Below, piece by piece: positions 1 to 7,884 of a stretch of 16,866 nt of DNA (position 1 is its first letter; the number at the start of each line of letters is the position of its first letter). The stretch lies in NCBI GenBank assembly GCA_040757295.1, contig JBFLXH010000054.1, positions 1-16,866 of the forward strand. The letters run 5' to 3'. The notes beneath the pieces were generated by a model. It saw only the letters and a program-made list of their open reading frames with translations, was not told where the DNA came from and did no database searches. The position numbers were made by a program, and so were the translations under genes. This stretch comes from JAGXSE01 sp040757295 (lineage in GTDB: Bacteria; Bacillota; PH28-bin88).

Positions 1-1
1 T

Positions 2-100
2 AGCAGAATTAAAATGAAGCATCGTAGGGGAGGCGGACGAGCTGGCATTGAGCTGATAAACGCCTATAATGTTCTAAAAACAAGCGAACTTACCGGATAA
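2..100 (+). CDS. Possible 3' end of an upstream gene (partial, unrecognised)
   Basis: A reading frame enters from the window edge and stops at TAA 98-100, giving about 32 residues ending AYNVLKTSELTG. It carries a Gly/Arg-rich stretch (RRGGGRAG) and no motif I recognise. A frame this short stays open by chance fairly often, so this is only a candidate C-terminus. The remaining bases up to 213 hold no convincing ORF. Confidence 0.2.
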   Translation, partial: SRIKMKHRRGGGRAGIELINAYNVLKTSELTG

Positions 101-112
101 ACATCACCGTGT

Positions 113-142
113 TTGAGAATGAGCCTATTATTGTGGCATAAC
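113..142 (+). promoter_or_regulatory. Weak candidate promoter upstream of wecB
   Basis: TTGAGA at 113-118 and CATAAC at 137-142 are separated by 18 bases, a modest match to a sigma-A promoter. It lies about 70 bases before the wecB start, where a promoter for this cluster would be useful. A second weak pair, TTTAAC at 151-156 and TATACG at 174-179 with a 17-base spacer, competes with it. Confidence 0.22.
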
Positions 143-213
143 AGCCATTTTTTAACCACACAGGACCATAGATTATACGAAAAGATTTTGAATGAAGCTG
201 TGAGGCCGGAACT

Positions 214-1296
214 ATGAAAGTAGCCAGCATCTTAGGCGCTCGTCCCCAGTTCATCAAAGCGGCGGCCGTTTCGCGGGCGCTGCGGGCCGCACCAGGGGTG
301 ATGGAGGTATTGATCCATACCGGCCAGCACTACGACGACAACATGAGCCGGGTCTTCTTTGAAGAGCTGGAGATTCCCGAGCCCGACTACCACCTGGGCA
401 TCGGCTCCGGTACCCACGGGGCCCAAACCGGGCGGATGCTGGAGGCCGTGGAGCAGGTCCTGCTGCAGGAAAGGCCGGACTGGGCGCTGGTTTACGGCGA
501 CACCAACTCGACTTTGGCCGGGGCACTGGCGGCAGTGAAGCATCACATCCCAGTGGTCCACGTTGAAGCGGGCCTGCGCTCTTTCAACAGACGAATGCCA
601 GAGGAGATAAATCGCATACTCACTGATCATGCCTCGGATCTCCTGTTTGCCCCCACCCAGGCGGCGGTGAACAACCTGCGCCGAGAAGGAATACCTAAGG
701 ACCGAATCCACTTGGTAGGCGATGTGATGTATGACGCCGCCCTTTTCTACGGCGAAAAGGTGCGCAGGGAAAGCCGGGTGTTAAAAAAGTTGAAGTTAAA
801 ACCCAAAGAGTACATCCTAGTCACCGTCCACCGGGCCGAGAACACCGACGACCCCTTGAGGCTCCGGGCCATCGTGGAGGGCCTGAGCGAAGCGGCCAAG
901 GAGATACCGGTGGCATTGCCGCTCCACCCCCGCACCCGCCTGGCCTTGCAACGCCACGGGCTCCTCGGTAAGGCAGAGGCCCGCCTGCGCCTGATCGAAC
1001 CGGTAGGGTACCTCGACATGGTGATGCTGGAGCAAAACGCCCGGCTCATCGCCACCGACTCGGGGGGCGTGCAGAAGGAAGCCTTTTTCTACCGGGTACC
1101 GTGCGTAACCCTACGCGAGGAAACCGAGTGGGTGGAACTGGTTGAACTGGAGTGGAACCGGCTTGTCCCTCCAATTTCCACGGCAGATGTGGCGGCCGGA
1201 ATTTCGATGGGACTTAACTTGCTTCAGGGTACTGAAAGAGCACCTTACGGTGATGGCCGTGCTGCGAATGAAATCGTGAATTGCTTGTTGCGATAA
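214..1296 (+). CDS. wecB: UDP-N-acetylglucosamine 2-epimerase, non-hydrolysing
   Basis: This cytosolic enzyme interconverts UDP-GlcNAc and UDP-ManNAc, supplying ManNAc-type sugars for wall or capsule glycans. The 360 residues match the family length. The N-terminus reads GARPQFIK (8-15), typical of the WecB/MnaA family. Other family signatures are YGDTNST (94-100), HVEAGLRSF (116-124), PEEINR (129-134), VHRAEN (205-210), LHPRTR (237-242) and DSGGVQKE (282-289), covering the acidic and histidine residues of the active site. The ATG at 214 has a GTGAGG site at the right distance. It is the first complete gene of the cluster. No ManNAc dehydrogenase lies next to it, so the product may be used as ManNAc itself or oxidised by an enzyme encoded elsewhere. 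GC content is high, unlike the next two genes. Confidence 0.93.
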   Translation: MKVASILGARPQFIKAAAVSRALRAAPGVMEVLIHTGQHYDDNMSRVFFEELEIPEPDYHLGIGSGTHGAQTGRMLEAVEQVLLQERPDWALVYGDTNSTLAGALAAVKHHIPVVHVEAGLRSFNRRMPEEINRILTDHASDLLFAPTQAAVNNLRREGIPKDRIHLVGDVMYDAALFYGEKVRRESRVLKKLKLKPKEYILVTVHRAENTDDPLRLRAIVEGLSEAAKEIPVALPLHPRTRLALQRHGLLGKAEARLRLIEPVGYLDMVMLEQNARLIATDSGGVQKEAFFYRVPCVTLREETEWVELVELEWNRLVPPISTADVAAGISMGLNLLQGTERAPYGDGRAANEIVNCLLR

Positions 1297-1357
1297 TTAG
1301 TTAGGAACAAAGTATAATAACATGTGGATTGTTTGCATTGGGCAAAGGGAGAGTAGA

Positions 1358-2467
1358 ATGGGTAAATCAGTTTTATATTTATGCTTGCAAGCTACCTCAG
1401 AGGGACAGGCCAGCTATGCTCATGTACATGAAATCGTAAATGGGTTGAAGCGAAGAGGGTGGACAGTTGAATTATTTGAACCTTTTTTTGCCAGAACGTC
1501 GACCTCTCCGGGTGCTCTGGTACGGCTAGTAAGTTTCGTGTGGGTGCAGCTGTTGCTTTCCACCAAGTTGAATCGTTATCGAATTGTGTATATCCGAAGC
1601 CATTTTGCAGCTCTTCCCACCTCAATTCTTTGTAAGTTAATGCGGATTCCTGTAGTGCAGGAGGTGAATGGGCCATACGAAGACCTATTCATAGCTTGGC
1701 CGCGGACCCGCCTGTTTGGTCGGGTGTTTAAGTGGATGATACGTTTTCAATTACGGTGGGCAGCTGCGGTTGTTACCGTTACACCCCAACTAAAAGAATG
1801 GGTTATTCAAGAAACGGGGCAGCAATCGATTTACGTAATTCCGAACGGGGCAAATACGCAAATATTTCACCCTAATGCTTCTTCCAGATTTAGCATTGAA
1901 GGTTCTTATGCGGTGTTCTTTGGTGCTCTTGCAGCATGGCAGGGTATAGAAACAATTTTGATGGCTATCAATTCTCCGGAATGGCCGCAGGATGTGAAAC
2001 TTGTAATCATCGGGGATGGAGCAGAACGAGCAATCGTGGAAAAGGCGGCAAGGAATTCTACTAAGGTGGTTTATCTAGGAAAAATTCCTTATCAAGATGT
2101 GGCTGGAGTGGTTGCCAACAGCCTGGTTGGTTTGAGTCCCAATAATAACAGGGGTGGGCGTTCGCAAACAGGGTTGTTTCCCCTAAAAGTATTTGAAACA
2201 TTAGCCTGCGGCGTTCCAGTTATAGTGACAGATTTTCCGGGACAGGCAGATCTGGTAAAGGAACATAACTGCGGTATAGTAGTTTCTCCCGATGATCCTG
2301 CCGCATTGGCAGAGGCGGTTTCCTTTTTTTACAGTAATCCGTCTGCGAGGCATGCTATGGGCCAACGGGGGCGAGAGGTAGTGGAGAAGGAGCACTCTTG
2401 GGATCAACGTGCTGGTGTAACTGAAAATATGCTCATTGAACTAATGAAGGGCGTTGGTAAACGTTGA
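1358..2467 (+). CDS. Glycosyltransferase family 4 (GT-B fold)
   Basis: This is a predicted sugar transferase of 369 residues adding one sugar to a lipid-linked polysaccharide intermediate on the inner face of the membrane. The two-domain GT-B layout is visible. An N-terminal acceptor half carries the hydrophobic patch VRLVSFVWVQLLL (55-67). The C-terminal donor domain shows IPNGANTQIFHP (161-172), FFGALAAWQGIETI (187-200), VIIGDG (216-221), YLGKIPYQDV (239-248) and LKVFETLACGVPVIVTD (276-292). I prefer ATG 1358 over the in-frame ATG 1322 because AAAGGGAGAG lies just before 1358 and the product then starts MGKSVLYLCL, a normal first strand. The stop overlaps the next start (TTGA). Base composition is clearly more AT-rich than wecB. 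The donor and acceptor sugars cannot be read from the sequence. Confidence 0.85.
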   Translation: MGKSVLYLCLQATSEGQASYAHVHEIVNGLKRRGWTVELFEPFFARTSTSPGALVRLVSFVWVQLLLSTKLNRYRIVYIRSHFAALPTSILCKLMRIPVVQEVNGPYEDLFIAWPRTRLFGRVFKWMIRFQLRWAAAVVTVTPQLKEWVIQETGQQSIYVIPNGANTQIFHPNASSRFSIEGSYAVFFGALAAWQGIETILMAINSPEWPQDVKLVIIGDGAERAIVEKAARNSTKVVYLGKIPYQDVAGVVANSLVGLSPNNNRGGRSQTGLFPLKVFETLACGVPVIVTDFPGQADLVKEHNCGIVVSPDDPAALAEAVSFFYSNPSARHAMGQRGREVVEKEHSWDQRAGVTENMLIELMKGVGKR

Positions 2468-3840
2468 CAGAAGCACTACTTTTGGTTTTGGCGATCGTCT
2501 CAATAATTATGGCATTAGTTACTGCGAAGATCTGTTCAGGTCGGACAGCAGCGTTAGGGCCTTTACTGTTATATGTGGCAGGTTCTATATTATTTATTAA
2601 TATAGGATTTATTAAATATTTTTTGACTTATCGTATGCAATCGTGGGCAGCCGATGCTCTCTTTTCGATCTCTTTAGGACTTTTTATGGTGGCTGTGGGT
2701 GGCTTTGTTGGGGGGCTAATTTTCAAGACCCCTATTACATGGCCCAATATAACACGCGTTCAGCTCGAGTCGGACATTCCCTACCCAATAGCAATGTCAA
2801 CTGCATTGGTTATTTTTAGCTTAGTTCTTCTATACTTTTACTTTCTTGGTTATATTCCTTTGATTGAGGGAATCCGTACGCTTGTCACTGAGGGGTTTAG
2901 ACCTGGATTAACAAATACCTTTCGCGTAGGAAGGGATGTTTATGTCAACCCTGATGCCACCTATATACCAATGCAGGGCTTTATGGAGGCTATGCGCTAT
3001 TTCGGCTTACCAATAGTTGCTATTTGGTTTCTTCACTATTTCAGGATGGGCATTAAAAAGAAACTGTCCATGCTAATGGTAATAACAGCTGTTGTTTTAA
3101 TAATTTCTACAGGCCAGCGCTGGCCGTTAATGTATATGATTTTATCGTTAATTATTTATCGGTCCTGGACCGAACCCAATCCCCAACGTTTCCGCAGGTT
3201 TTTGGTTATAACAGTAGCCATGGCAGCTATTGCAGGGATATTTCTATCGGCTTTGTTAGGCAGAGCAACTATGTATGGCTTGAATCTGTACCAAATGTTG
3301 GTTTTTGGAATTGAAGATTTGGCAAACCGTATCCTATTTGGCAACGTTAGAATTCCATTTTTCAGTTATCAGATGTTCAGCATGGATCATAATTGGTTGT
3401 ATGGTTGGAGCTGGATTCAAAACTTAATTTCGTACCTTCCTGGTCCTGATCCGAGTTACCCTGTAACATTCTATCAGTTAGTTACGGGTGACCCGAAAGG
3501 TTTCACAGCACCCCCAGACTTTTATACGGAAGCTTATATTAATTTTGGTTGGTTAGGTGTAATAGTTGTGCCCTTTTTTTGGGGGATGGGTCTTGCGTCT
3601 TTTCAAAGTATGGTCGTAAAACCAAATACAGGTTTGCTTAGACTATCTATATCAGTTATTCTGACAGTGCTTGTTTCCTTTTCTGCCATGTCTGGGGCTG
3701 TTTTTATATTTGGCGGGATTATAATAAGTCTATTTATATTTCTGCTTGTAAAGGGACAAAAGGCTTTATTTTTTTGCCGAGGAGTTACTAAGATACCGTA
3801 TGAGCATACGGTATTTATCGCATCTCGTAATCGCTTATGA
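2464..3840 (+). CDS. Wzy-like oligosaccharide repeat-unit polymerase, polytopic membrane protein
   Basis: This is a predicted integral membrane protein of 458 residues with roughly ten or more hydrophobic helices along its length. Large hydrophilic loops lie near residues 150-175 and 290-360. In a cluster with glycosyltransferases and a phosphoglycosyl transferase, this topology fits the Wzy/O-antigen polymerase group, which joins lipid-linked repeat units outside the membrane. The segment around STGQRWPLMY (218-227) resembles the conserved Arg-containing loop of such proteins. Wzy sequences diverge greatly, so the call rests on topology and context. The start is TTG 2464, overlapping the previous stop; a weak AAGGG lies about 12 bases upstream. 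The gene is strongly AT-rich, as polymerase genes often are after transfer. Its last codons contain a perfect 10-bp hairpin. An O-antigen ligase is the main alternative. Confidence 0.7.
   Translation: MTEALLLVLAIVSIIMALVTAKICSGRTAALGPLLLYVAGSILFINIGFIKYFLTYRMQSWAADALFSISLGLFMVAVGGFVGGLIFKTPITWPNITRVQLESDIPYPIAMSTALVIFSLVLLYFYFLGYIPLIEGIRTLVTEGFRPGLTNTFRVGRDVYVNPDATYIPMQGFMEAMRYFGLPIVAIWFLHYFRMGIKKKLSMLMVITAVVLIISTGQRWPLMYMILSLIIYRSWTEPNPQRFRRFLVITVAMAAIAGIFLSALLGRATMYGLNLYQMLVFGIEDLANRILFGNVRIPFFSYQMFSMDHNWLYGWSWIQNLISYLPGPDPSYPVTFYQLVTGDPKGFTAPPDFYTEAYINFGWLGVIVVPFFWGMGLASFQSMVVKPNTGLLRLSISVILTVLVSFSAMSGAVFIFGGIIISLFIFLLVKGQKALFFCRGVTKIPYEHTVFIASRNRL
3793..3814. repeat. Perfect 10-bp inverted repeat inside the end of the polymerase gene
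   Basis: ATACCGTATG (3793-3802) and CATACGGTAT (3805-3814) are exact inverted copies around a 2-base centre, overlapping codons near the polymerase C-terminus. There is no T-run directly after it, so it is not a standard rho-independent terminator. It sits about 130 bases before the glycosyltransferase scrap, close to a presumed recombination junction. Confidence 0.6.
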
Positions 3841-3940
3841 CCTATAAGGGAATATGTGCAACATTGCATTCTTGTCAAAGGTGATTTCGATCAGATCCAC
3901 CTCTTCAGTAGAGGGACGCAAAGAGGGTACGGTAAAATGA

Positions 3941-4087
3941 TGGTTTTTCCTATATCCTGTATCCGAACGTAAGCGCATGGGCCAGGCCGGGCGGGCGCAT
4001 ATTGAGGCCAACTACAGCCTGGACCGTGTGGTGGATCAGTGGGAGAGGCTTTACGAAGAGCTTCTGAAGAGAAAGGGGCTTAGGTGA
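3941..4087 (+). pseudogene. C-terminal remnant of a GT4 glycosyltransferase
   Basis: After an in-frame TGA at 3938, the frame runs to TGA 4085-4087. From about 3962 it reads SERKRMGQAGRAHIEANYSL followed by DRVVDQWERLYEELL. This is the standard last helix pair of GT4 proteins: R-x-x-M-G-x-x-G-R, then a Ser-Leu-driven amphipathic helix ending near a Tyr-x-x-Leu. The donor-binding domain and everything upstream are missing. It is GC-rich like the gene after it and unlike the polymerase before it. The stretch 3841-3940 holds only a doubtful 28-codon frame beginning MCNIAFLSKV. I read this as the tail of an older glycosyltransferase cut away when the AT-rich genes arrived. Confidence 0.75.
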
Positions 4088-4090
4088 TTA

Positions 4091-5266
4091 GTGGTTCGTA
4101 GGACACAAAAAGGAGAAAGGGACAACGCCCATCGTCAAAATACCCGTAAAGTACTCTTTATTGCATCTGTCTACACTCACCTCGCCGCCTTTCATATTCC
4201 TTTCATGAAGCTGTTGCAGGAAAAGGGCTATGACTTGTACGCAGCGGCCTCTTCCGCCGAAGGTCGCAAAGAGGATGTGGAGGCGGCAGGGGTGACCTGT
4301 TGGGAGATCCCCTTTGCCCGGTCGCCTTACAGCCCGGCCAATATCCAGGCCTTCCGGCGGCTGAGGGCATTACTCAAAGCACATCACTTTGACCTCATCC
4401 ATGTCCACACCCCGGTGGCCGCCTTTATGGGCAGGTATTTGGCCAAGGCCACCGGGCAGGGGCCTGTTTTGTATACGGCCCACGGATTTCATTTCTACCG
4501 GGGTGCACCGCTCAAGAATTGGCTTATCTACTATACGGCGGAACGAATCGCTGCCCGCTGGACAGACGGTCTTATCGTAATGAATGATGAGGACTTCGAG
4601 AACGCCCGCCGCCTGGGGTTTCAGCCCGAAAAGAATCTGTTTTATGTGCACGGGGTGGGAGTGGACCTGACCCGCTACTCGCCTTCTCCCGGTGCGGGCT
4701 CCATCAAGGCCGAGCTGGGGCTTAGGCGGAATGACCCAATAGTTACATGTGTGGCTGAACTCAACGCTAACAAGAACCACGTCTTTCTCCTGGACGCATG
4801 GCAGTCCCTATCTCCTCGCTGTGGCAGCGCCCATCTGTTGTTGGTCGGAACCGGTGAAAAGGTGGTAGAGCTGCGGCGGAAGGTTGAGCAGGAGCAGATC
4901 CCCAGGGTCCATTTTCTGGGCTACCGGAAGGATGTCCCACAAATCCTGCAGGAAACGGACATCCTAACACTGGTCTCCAAGCGGGAGGGGCTCCCTAAAT
5001 GTATCATGGAAGCCATGGCCTCTGGCAAGCCGGTGGTGGCCACCAATGTTCGCGGCAGCAGGGACCTGGTGGACCACGGCAAGACCGGCCTGCTGGTAGA
5101 ACTTGGCGATGTCAACGGCCTGGCAGCGGCGCTGGAAAACTTGATCACTAGCCCGGACCTGCGGGCCGACATGGGCCGGGTGGGGTTGGAAAAGATAAAG
5201 GATTACTCGTTGGAGAAAGTGTTGAAGGAAATGAATGCTATCTACGGGCGCTACCTGGGAAAATGA
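4091..5266 (+). CDS. Glycosyltransferase family 4, EpsD-like
   Basis: This 391-residue GT-B enzyme probably extends the lipid-linked glycan in the cytosol. The N-terminal half shows KVLFIASVYTHLAAFH (20-35), DLIHVHTPVAA (101-111) and YTAHGFHFYRG (128-138), the last typical of the EpsD/CapM-like branch. The donor half has VHGVGVDLTRYSP (186-198), a GTGEK loop (253-257), FLGYRKDVP (275-283) and the E-x7-E motif with E299 and E307 in REGLPKCIMEAMASGKPVV. A retaining mechanism is inferred from the family. The first 18 residues (GTG start at 4091) are hydrophilic and longer than usual; a strong AAAGGAG at 4109-4115 hints at a start further downstream, but no ATG, GTG or TTG in frame follows it at a suitable distance. 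The gene begins three bases after the broken glycosyltransferase remnant, in an intact GC-rich block. Confidence 0.87.
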   Translation: MVRRTQKGERDNAHRQNTRKVLFIASVYTHLAAFHIPFMKLLQEKGYDLYAAASSAEGRKEDVEAAGVTCWEIPFARSPYSPANIQAFRRLRALLKAHHFDLIHVHTPVAAFMGRYLAKATGQGPVLYTAHGFHFYRGAPLKNWLIYYTAERIAARWTDGLIVMNDEDFENARRLGFQPEKNLFYVHGVGVDLTRYSPSPGAGSIKAELGLRRNDPIVTCVAELNANKNHVFLLDAWQSLSPRCGSAHLLLVGTGEKVVELRRKVEQEQIPRVHFLGYRKDVPQILQETDILTLVSKREGLPKCIMEAMASGKPVVATNVRGSRDLVDHGKTGLLVELGDVNGLAAALENLITSPDLRADMGRVGLEKIKDYSLEKVLKEMNAIYGRYLGK

Positions 5267-5295
5267 AGTTGTGAGGACGGAGGGGAGTAGAGGTA

Positions 5296-5397
5296 ATGCA
5301 GTTGAACTTGCTGAACCTGTACTTTGAAAAACGGCTGAAAATGATACCAAGGCTCCTGGTTGCACCGCCCAGCAACCAGAGAGGGGGAAGACTGTGA
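5296..5397 (+). CDS. Small 33-codon ORF coupled to galE (unrecognised)
   Basis: ATG 5296 follows GGAGGGG and AGAGGT by a workable distance. The frame ends at TGA 5395-5397, which overlaps the galE ATG at 5397. The peptide begins MQLNLLNLYFEKRLKMIPRL, amphipathic and basic, and ends in a Gly/Arg-rich tail. I recognise no family. It could be a leader peptide for translational coupling of galE, a gene scrap, or chance. The ribosome site and exact TGATG overlap favour some translation. Confidence 0.35.
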   Translation: MQLNLLNLYFEKRLKMIPRLLVAPPSNQRGGRL

Positions 5398-6377
5398 TGG
5401 CCAAAGTACTTGTCACAGGTGGTGCGGGGTACATAGGCAGCCACGTGGTGAAGGCTCTTGGCGAACGAGGTTATCAAGTGTTGACCTATGACAGCCTTAT
5501 AACTGGGAACCCCTGGGCTGTCTTATATGGAGACCTGGTAGTGGGCGATTTGCTAGACGCCAAGAAATTGGAGGAGATTATAGACGATTTCCGGCCCGAT
5601 GCGGTAATGCACTTTGCGGCCCATATTGTCGTCCCCGAGTCGGTAACGCAGCCGCTTAAGTATTACGTCAATAATGTGCAGGGTACGCTTAATCTTTTGT
5701 CCGCTATGATCAAATGTGGTGTTACTAAACTGATCTTTTCCTCCAGCGCCGCGGTTTATGGTATACCTGATCGCATTCCCGTATCTGAAGCGGCACCCTT
5801 ACAGCCCATTAACCCCTACGGCCATACCAAGGCGGTGGTGGAACAGGTCTTAAAAGATTTATCCGCTGCCGGAGAGATCAACTATGTGTCTCTCCGGTAT
5901 TTTAACGTGGCCGGGGCGGACCGGGACGGGAGGATCGGAGAGGGGAAGGAAGACGCTACCCATCTCATCACCCTCGCTACCCGGGCGGCGGCAGGCAAGC
6001 GGCCCTATTTGAGCGTTTTTGGCACCGACTACCCCACCCCTGACGGCACCTGCATCCGGGACTACATCCACGTGGAAGACCTTGCCGAGGCCCATGTACT
6101 GGGCCTGGAGTACCTGCTGGCAGGCGGGGAGAGTGATGTCTTTAACTGCGGTTACGGGAAAGGTTATTCCGTCCTGGAAGTAATTAAGGAGGCTAAGAAG
6201 GTTACCGGCGTGGATTTCCGGGTGAAATACGAAGGAAGAAGGCCTGGCGACCCGCCGGTTTTGGTGGCCGACTCCCAAAAAATCCGCGCCAGGTTGGGAT
6301 GGGTCCCTGCATCCGACCACCTGGAACGGATTGTGTATTCCGCGTGGCGGTGGGAGCAGAAGAGGCCGCGGCGATAG
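5397..6377 (+). CDS. galE: UDP-glucose 4-epimerase
   Basis: GalE interconverts UDP-glucose and UDP-galactose (some members also the N-acetyl forms) with bound NAD, in the cytosol. The 326 residues fit this short-chain dehydrogenase family. The NAD-binding TGGAGYIGSHV starts at residue 7. HFAAHIVVPESV follows near 72-83, then the SSSAAVYG strand (115-122) supplies the catalytic Ser region, and NPYGHTK carries the catalytic Tyr141 and Lys145. PTPDGTCIRDYIHVEDLA is the usual UDP-sugar-side signature, and the C-terminus has RRPGDPP and an ARLGW motif. I chose ATG 5397 over GTG 5394 because it gives the canonical MAKVLVTGG start and follows AGAGGGGG. Galactose-type donors would feed the glycosyltransferases of this cluster. 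Confidence 0.95.
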   Translation: MAKVLVTGGAGYIGSHVVKALGERGYQVLTYDSLITGNPWAVLYGDLVVGDLLDAKKLEEIIDDFRPDAVMHFAAHIVVPESVTQPLKYYVNNVQGTLNLLSAMIKCGVTKLIFSSSAAVYGIPDRIPVSEAAPLQPINPYGHTKAVVEQVLKDLSAAGEINYVSLRYFNVAGADRDGRIGEGKEDATHLITLATRAAAGKRPYLSVFGTDYPTPDGTCIRDYIHVEDLAEAHVLGLEYLLAGGESDVFNCGYGKGYSVLEVIKEAKKVTGVDFRVKYEGRRPGDPPVLVADSQKIRARLGWVPASDHLERIVYSAWRWEQKRPRR

Positions 6378-6577
6378 AGTAAAGACAGCAGCATGATGGG
6401 CGGGTGCTTCCACGTGAAGTACTGTTTTGTTGCGAAAAAGCAGGAGATAGGGTAACGGTGTGGAAAATACCATGGGTGAAGGAGTAAAGTCTGGAGGCTT
6501 ATTACAGTGCGGTGGAAATTGGTGGTGTAATATTGCCCAGAGATTACCTATTTATGAGGTTGAAAGGTTGACGTAGT

Positions 6578-7210
6578 GTGTTAGTGATTAAACGTTTAAT
6601 TGATTTTTGGGCTAGCCTGTTTGGCCTTATTCTTCTTTTTCCTTCATTTCTGGTTACCGCCATTGCCATCAAGTTAGATTCTCCTGGACCGGTATTCTTC
6701 CGCCAGGAGCGGGTGGGAAAGGACGGCAGGGTGTTTAAGATTTTTAAGTTTCGCACCATGGTAGTCAACGCTGAAAACATAGGGGCAGGGGTATTTGTGG
6801 AAAAAGAAGATCCCCGTATTACTAAAGTTGGGAAGTTTTTACGCAACACCAGTCTGGACGAACTGCCCCAGTTGATAAACGTACTACGGGGTGAAATGAG
6901 TTTGGTGGGGCCGCGGCCAACGCTGCCGTACCAGGTGGAAAGGTATGATGAGCGACAAAGGCGGCGGCTTTTGATGCGTCCAGGAATTACTGGGTGGGCG
7001 CAGGTGAACGGGCGGAACAGCCTTACCTGGCCGGAGAAGATTGAATTAGATTTATGGTATATCGAGAACTGGTCTTTATGGTTGGATTTGAAAATACTCT
7101 GGAAGACATTCTTTACGATGTTTAAGAAAGAAGACCTGTACTCGGGGCTCAAGGGCGACCAGATTTCCGGAGTGCCGTTTAAGAGAGATAAGGGCGGAGT
7201 ACCGATGTGA
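6578..7210 (+). CDS. pglC: Monotopic phosphoglycosyl transferase (PglC/EpsL type)
   Basis: This enzyme starts glycan assembly by moving a sugar-1-phosphate from a UDP-sugar to undecaprenyl phosphate. The 210 residues equal the minimal PglC catalytic form, without the extra transmembrane region of WbaP-like proteins. An N-terminal re-entrant helix (about 8-31) ends in the family's breaking motif KLDSPGPVFF (32-41). FRTM lies at 58-61. The catalytic Asp94-Glu95 pair sits in NTSLDELPQL, followed by GEMSLVGPRP and RPGITGWAQVNGRN. The start is GTG 6578 behind GAAAGG. The neighbouring dehydratase, aminotransferase and acetyltransferase make UDP-di-N-acetylbacillosamine the likely substrate, by inference from context. 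The 200 bases before it hold only tiny frames and no clear promoter. Confidence 0.92.
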   Translation: MLVIKRLIDFWASLFGLILLFPSFLVTAIAIKLDSPGPVFFRQERVGKDGRVFKIFKFRTMVVNAENIGAGVFVEKEDPRITKVGKFLRNTSLDELPQLINVLRGEMSLVGPRPTLPYQVERYDERQRRRLLMRPGITGWAQVNGRNSLTWPEKIELDLWYIENWSLWLDLKILWKTFFTMFKKEDLYSGLKGDQISGVPFKRDKGGVPM

Positions 7211-7227
7211 TATGGCGAGGTGCTGCG

Positions 7228-7884
7228 ATGAAGGATTTAGTTATTATCGGTGCGGGTGGTTTTGCCCGTGAGGTGGCGTGGTTGGTAGAAGAGATTAATC
7301 AAAAAGCACCTCAATGGAATTTAGTCGGTTACATTGATGAGGATCAGGAAAAGTGGGGACAAAAGCTTAATGGTTACCCTGTATTGGGTAGCTTTTCTGC
7401 TTTGGAAAAACTGCCTTTAAGTACTTTTGCTGTTTGTGCGGTCGGTAACCCTAGTGATAAAAAGCGATTGGTTGAAAAGGCTAAAGCCCAGGGCAAACAA
7501 TTTGCTACGCTTGTCCACCCTGAAATTAGCTTATCTTCCTCAGTAACTATAGGTCAAGGGGTTATTATAAACAAAGGCTGCATACTTACGACAAACATTT
7601 CTATTGGCGACCATGTTGGCATTAACCCAGGGTGCGGGATAGGTCATGACGCAGTGTTAAAGGATTATTGTACCTTAATGTGGCATGTAAATATTTCAGG
7701 AGCAATAGAAGTGGGCGAAGGATGTACCCTGGGCACCAAGGCCACGGTTTTGCAAAGTATACGAGTCGGGAATTGGAGTATTGTTGGGGCGGGTGCTGTA
7801 GTTACCAGAGACCTGCCATCACATTGTACCGCTGTTGGGATACCGGCTAAACCCATCAAGTTTCATCGCTGGGAGGAAGGATAG
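7228..7884 (+). CDS. pglD: Sugar O/N-acetyltransferase, left-handed beta-helix (PglD/EpsM type)
   Basis: It is predicted to acetylate the 4-amino group of the UDP-4-amino sugar made by the next gene, using acetyl-CoA, giving UDP-di-N-acetylbacillosamine. The 218 residues match PglD. A Rossmann-like N-terminal domain starts DLVIIGAGGFAREV (3-16) and binds the UDP-sugar. From about residue 95 a hexapeptide-repeat beta-helix follows. His140 in GIGHDAVLKDYC is in the position of the PglD catalytic histidine, and the end GIPAKPIK is the standard helix cap. ATG 7228 with GAGGTG upstream gives the canonical start; an in-frame GTG at 7207 overlapping the previous stop is less likely. The stop overlaps the aminotransferase start by one base. 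It is more AT-rich than the genes after it. Confidence 0.9.
   Translation: MKDLVIIGAGGFAREVAWLVEEINQKAPQWNLVGYIDEDQEKWGQKLNGYPVLGSFSALEKLPLSTFAVCAVGNPSDKKRLVEKAKAQGKQFATLVHPEISLSSSVTIGQGVIINKGCILTTNISIGDHVGINPGCGIGHDAVLKDYCTLMWHVNISGAIEVGEGCTLGTKATVLQSIRVGNWSIVGAGAVVTRDLPSHCTAVGIPAKPIKFHRWEEG

Noticed and set aside
151..179. TTTAAC / TATACG pair with a 17-base spacer before wecB
   Set aside because: The -35 match is only three of six bases; kept as a competitor in the weak promoter entry rather than called.
3854..3940. 28-codon frame beginning MCNIAFLSKV, considered as an asparagine-synthase-like start (MCGIAG)
   Set aside because: The match is limited to a few residues, the Gly needed after MC is absent and nothing of the domain follows.
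5859..6473. A 204-codon minus-strand frame opposite galE
   Set aside because: It is a shadow of galE with His/Pro-rich, low-complexity translation and no recognisable domain.
6378..6577. Small frame starting MMGGCFHVKYCFVAKKQEIG between galE and pglC
   Set aside because: It has only 20 codons, no ribosome site and no coupling to a neighbour; no promoter could be supported in this gap either.
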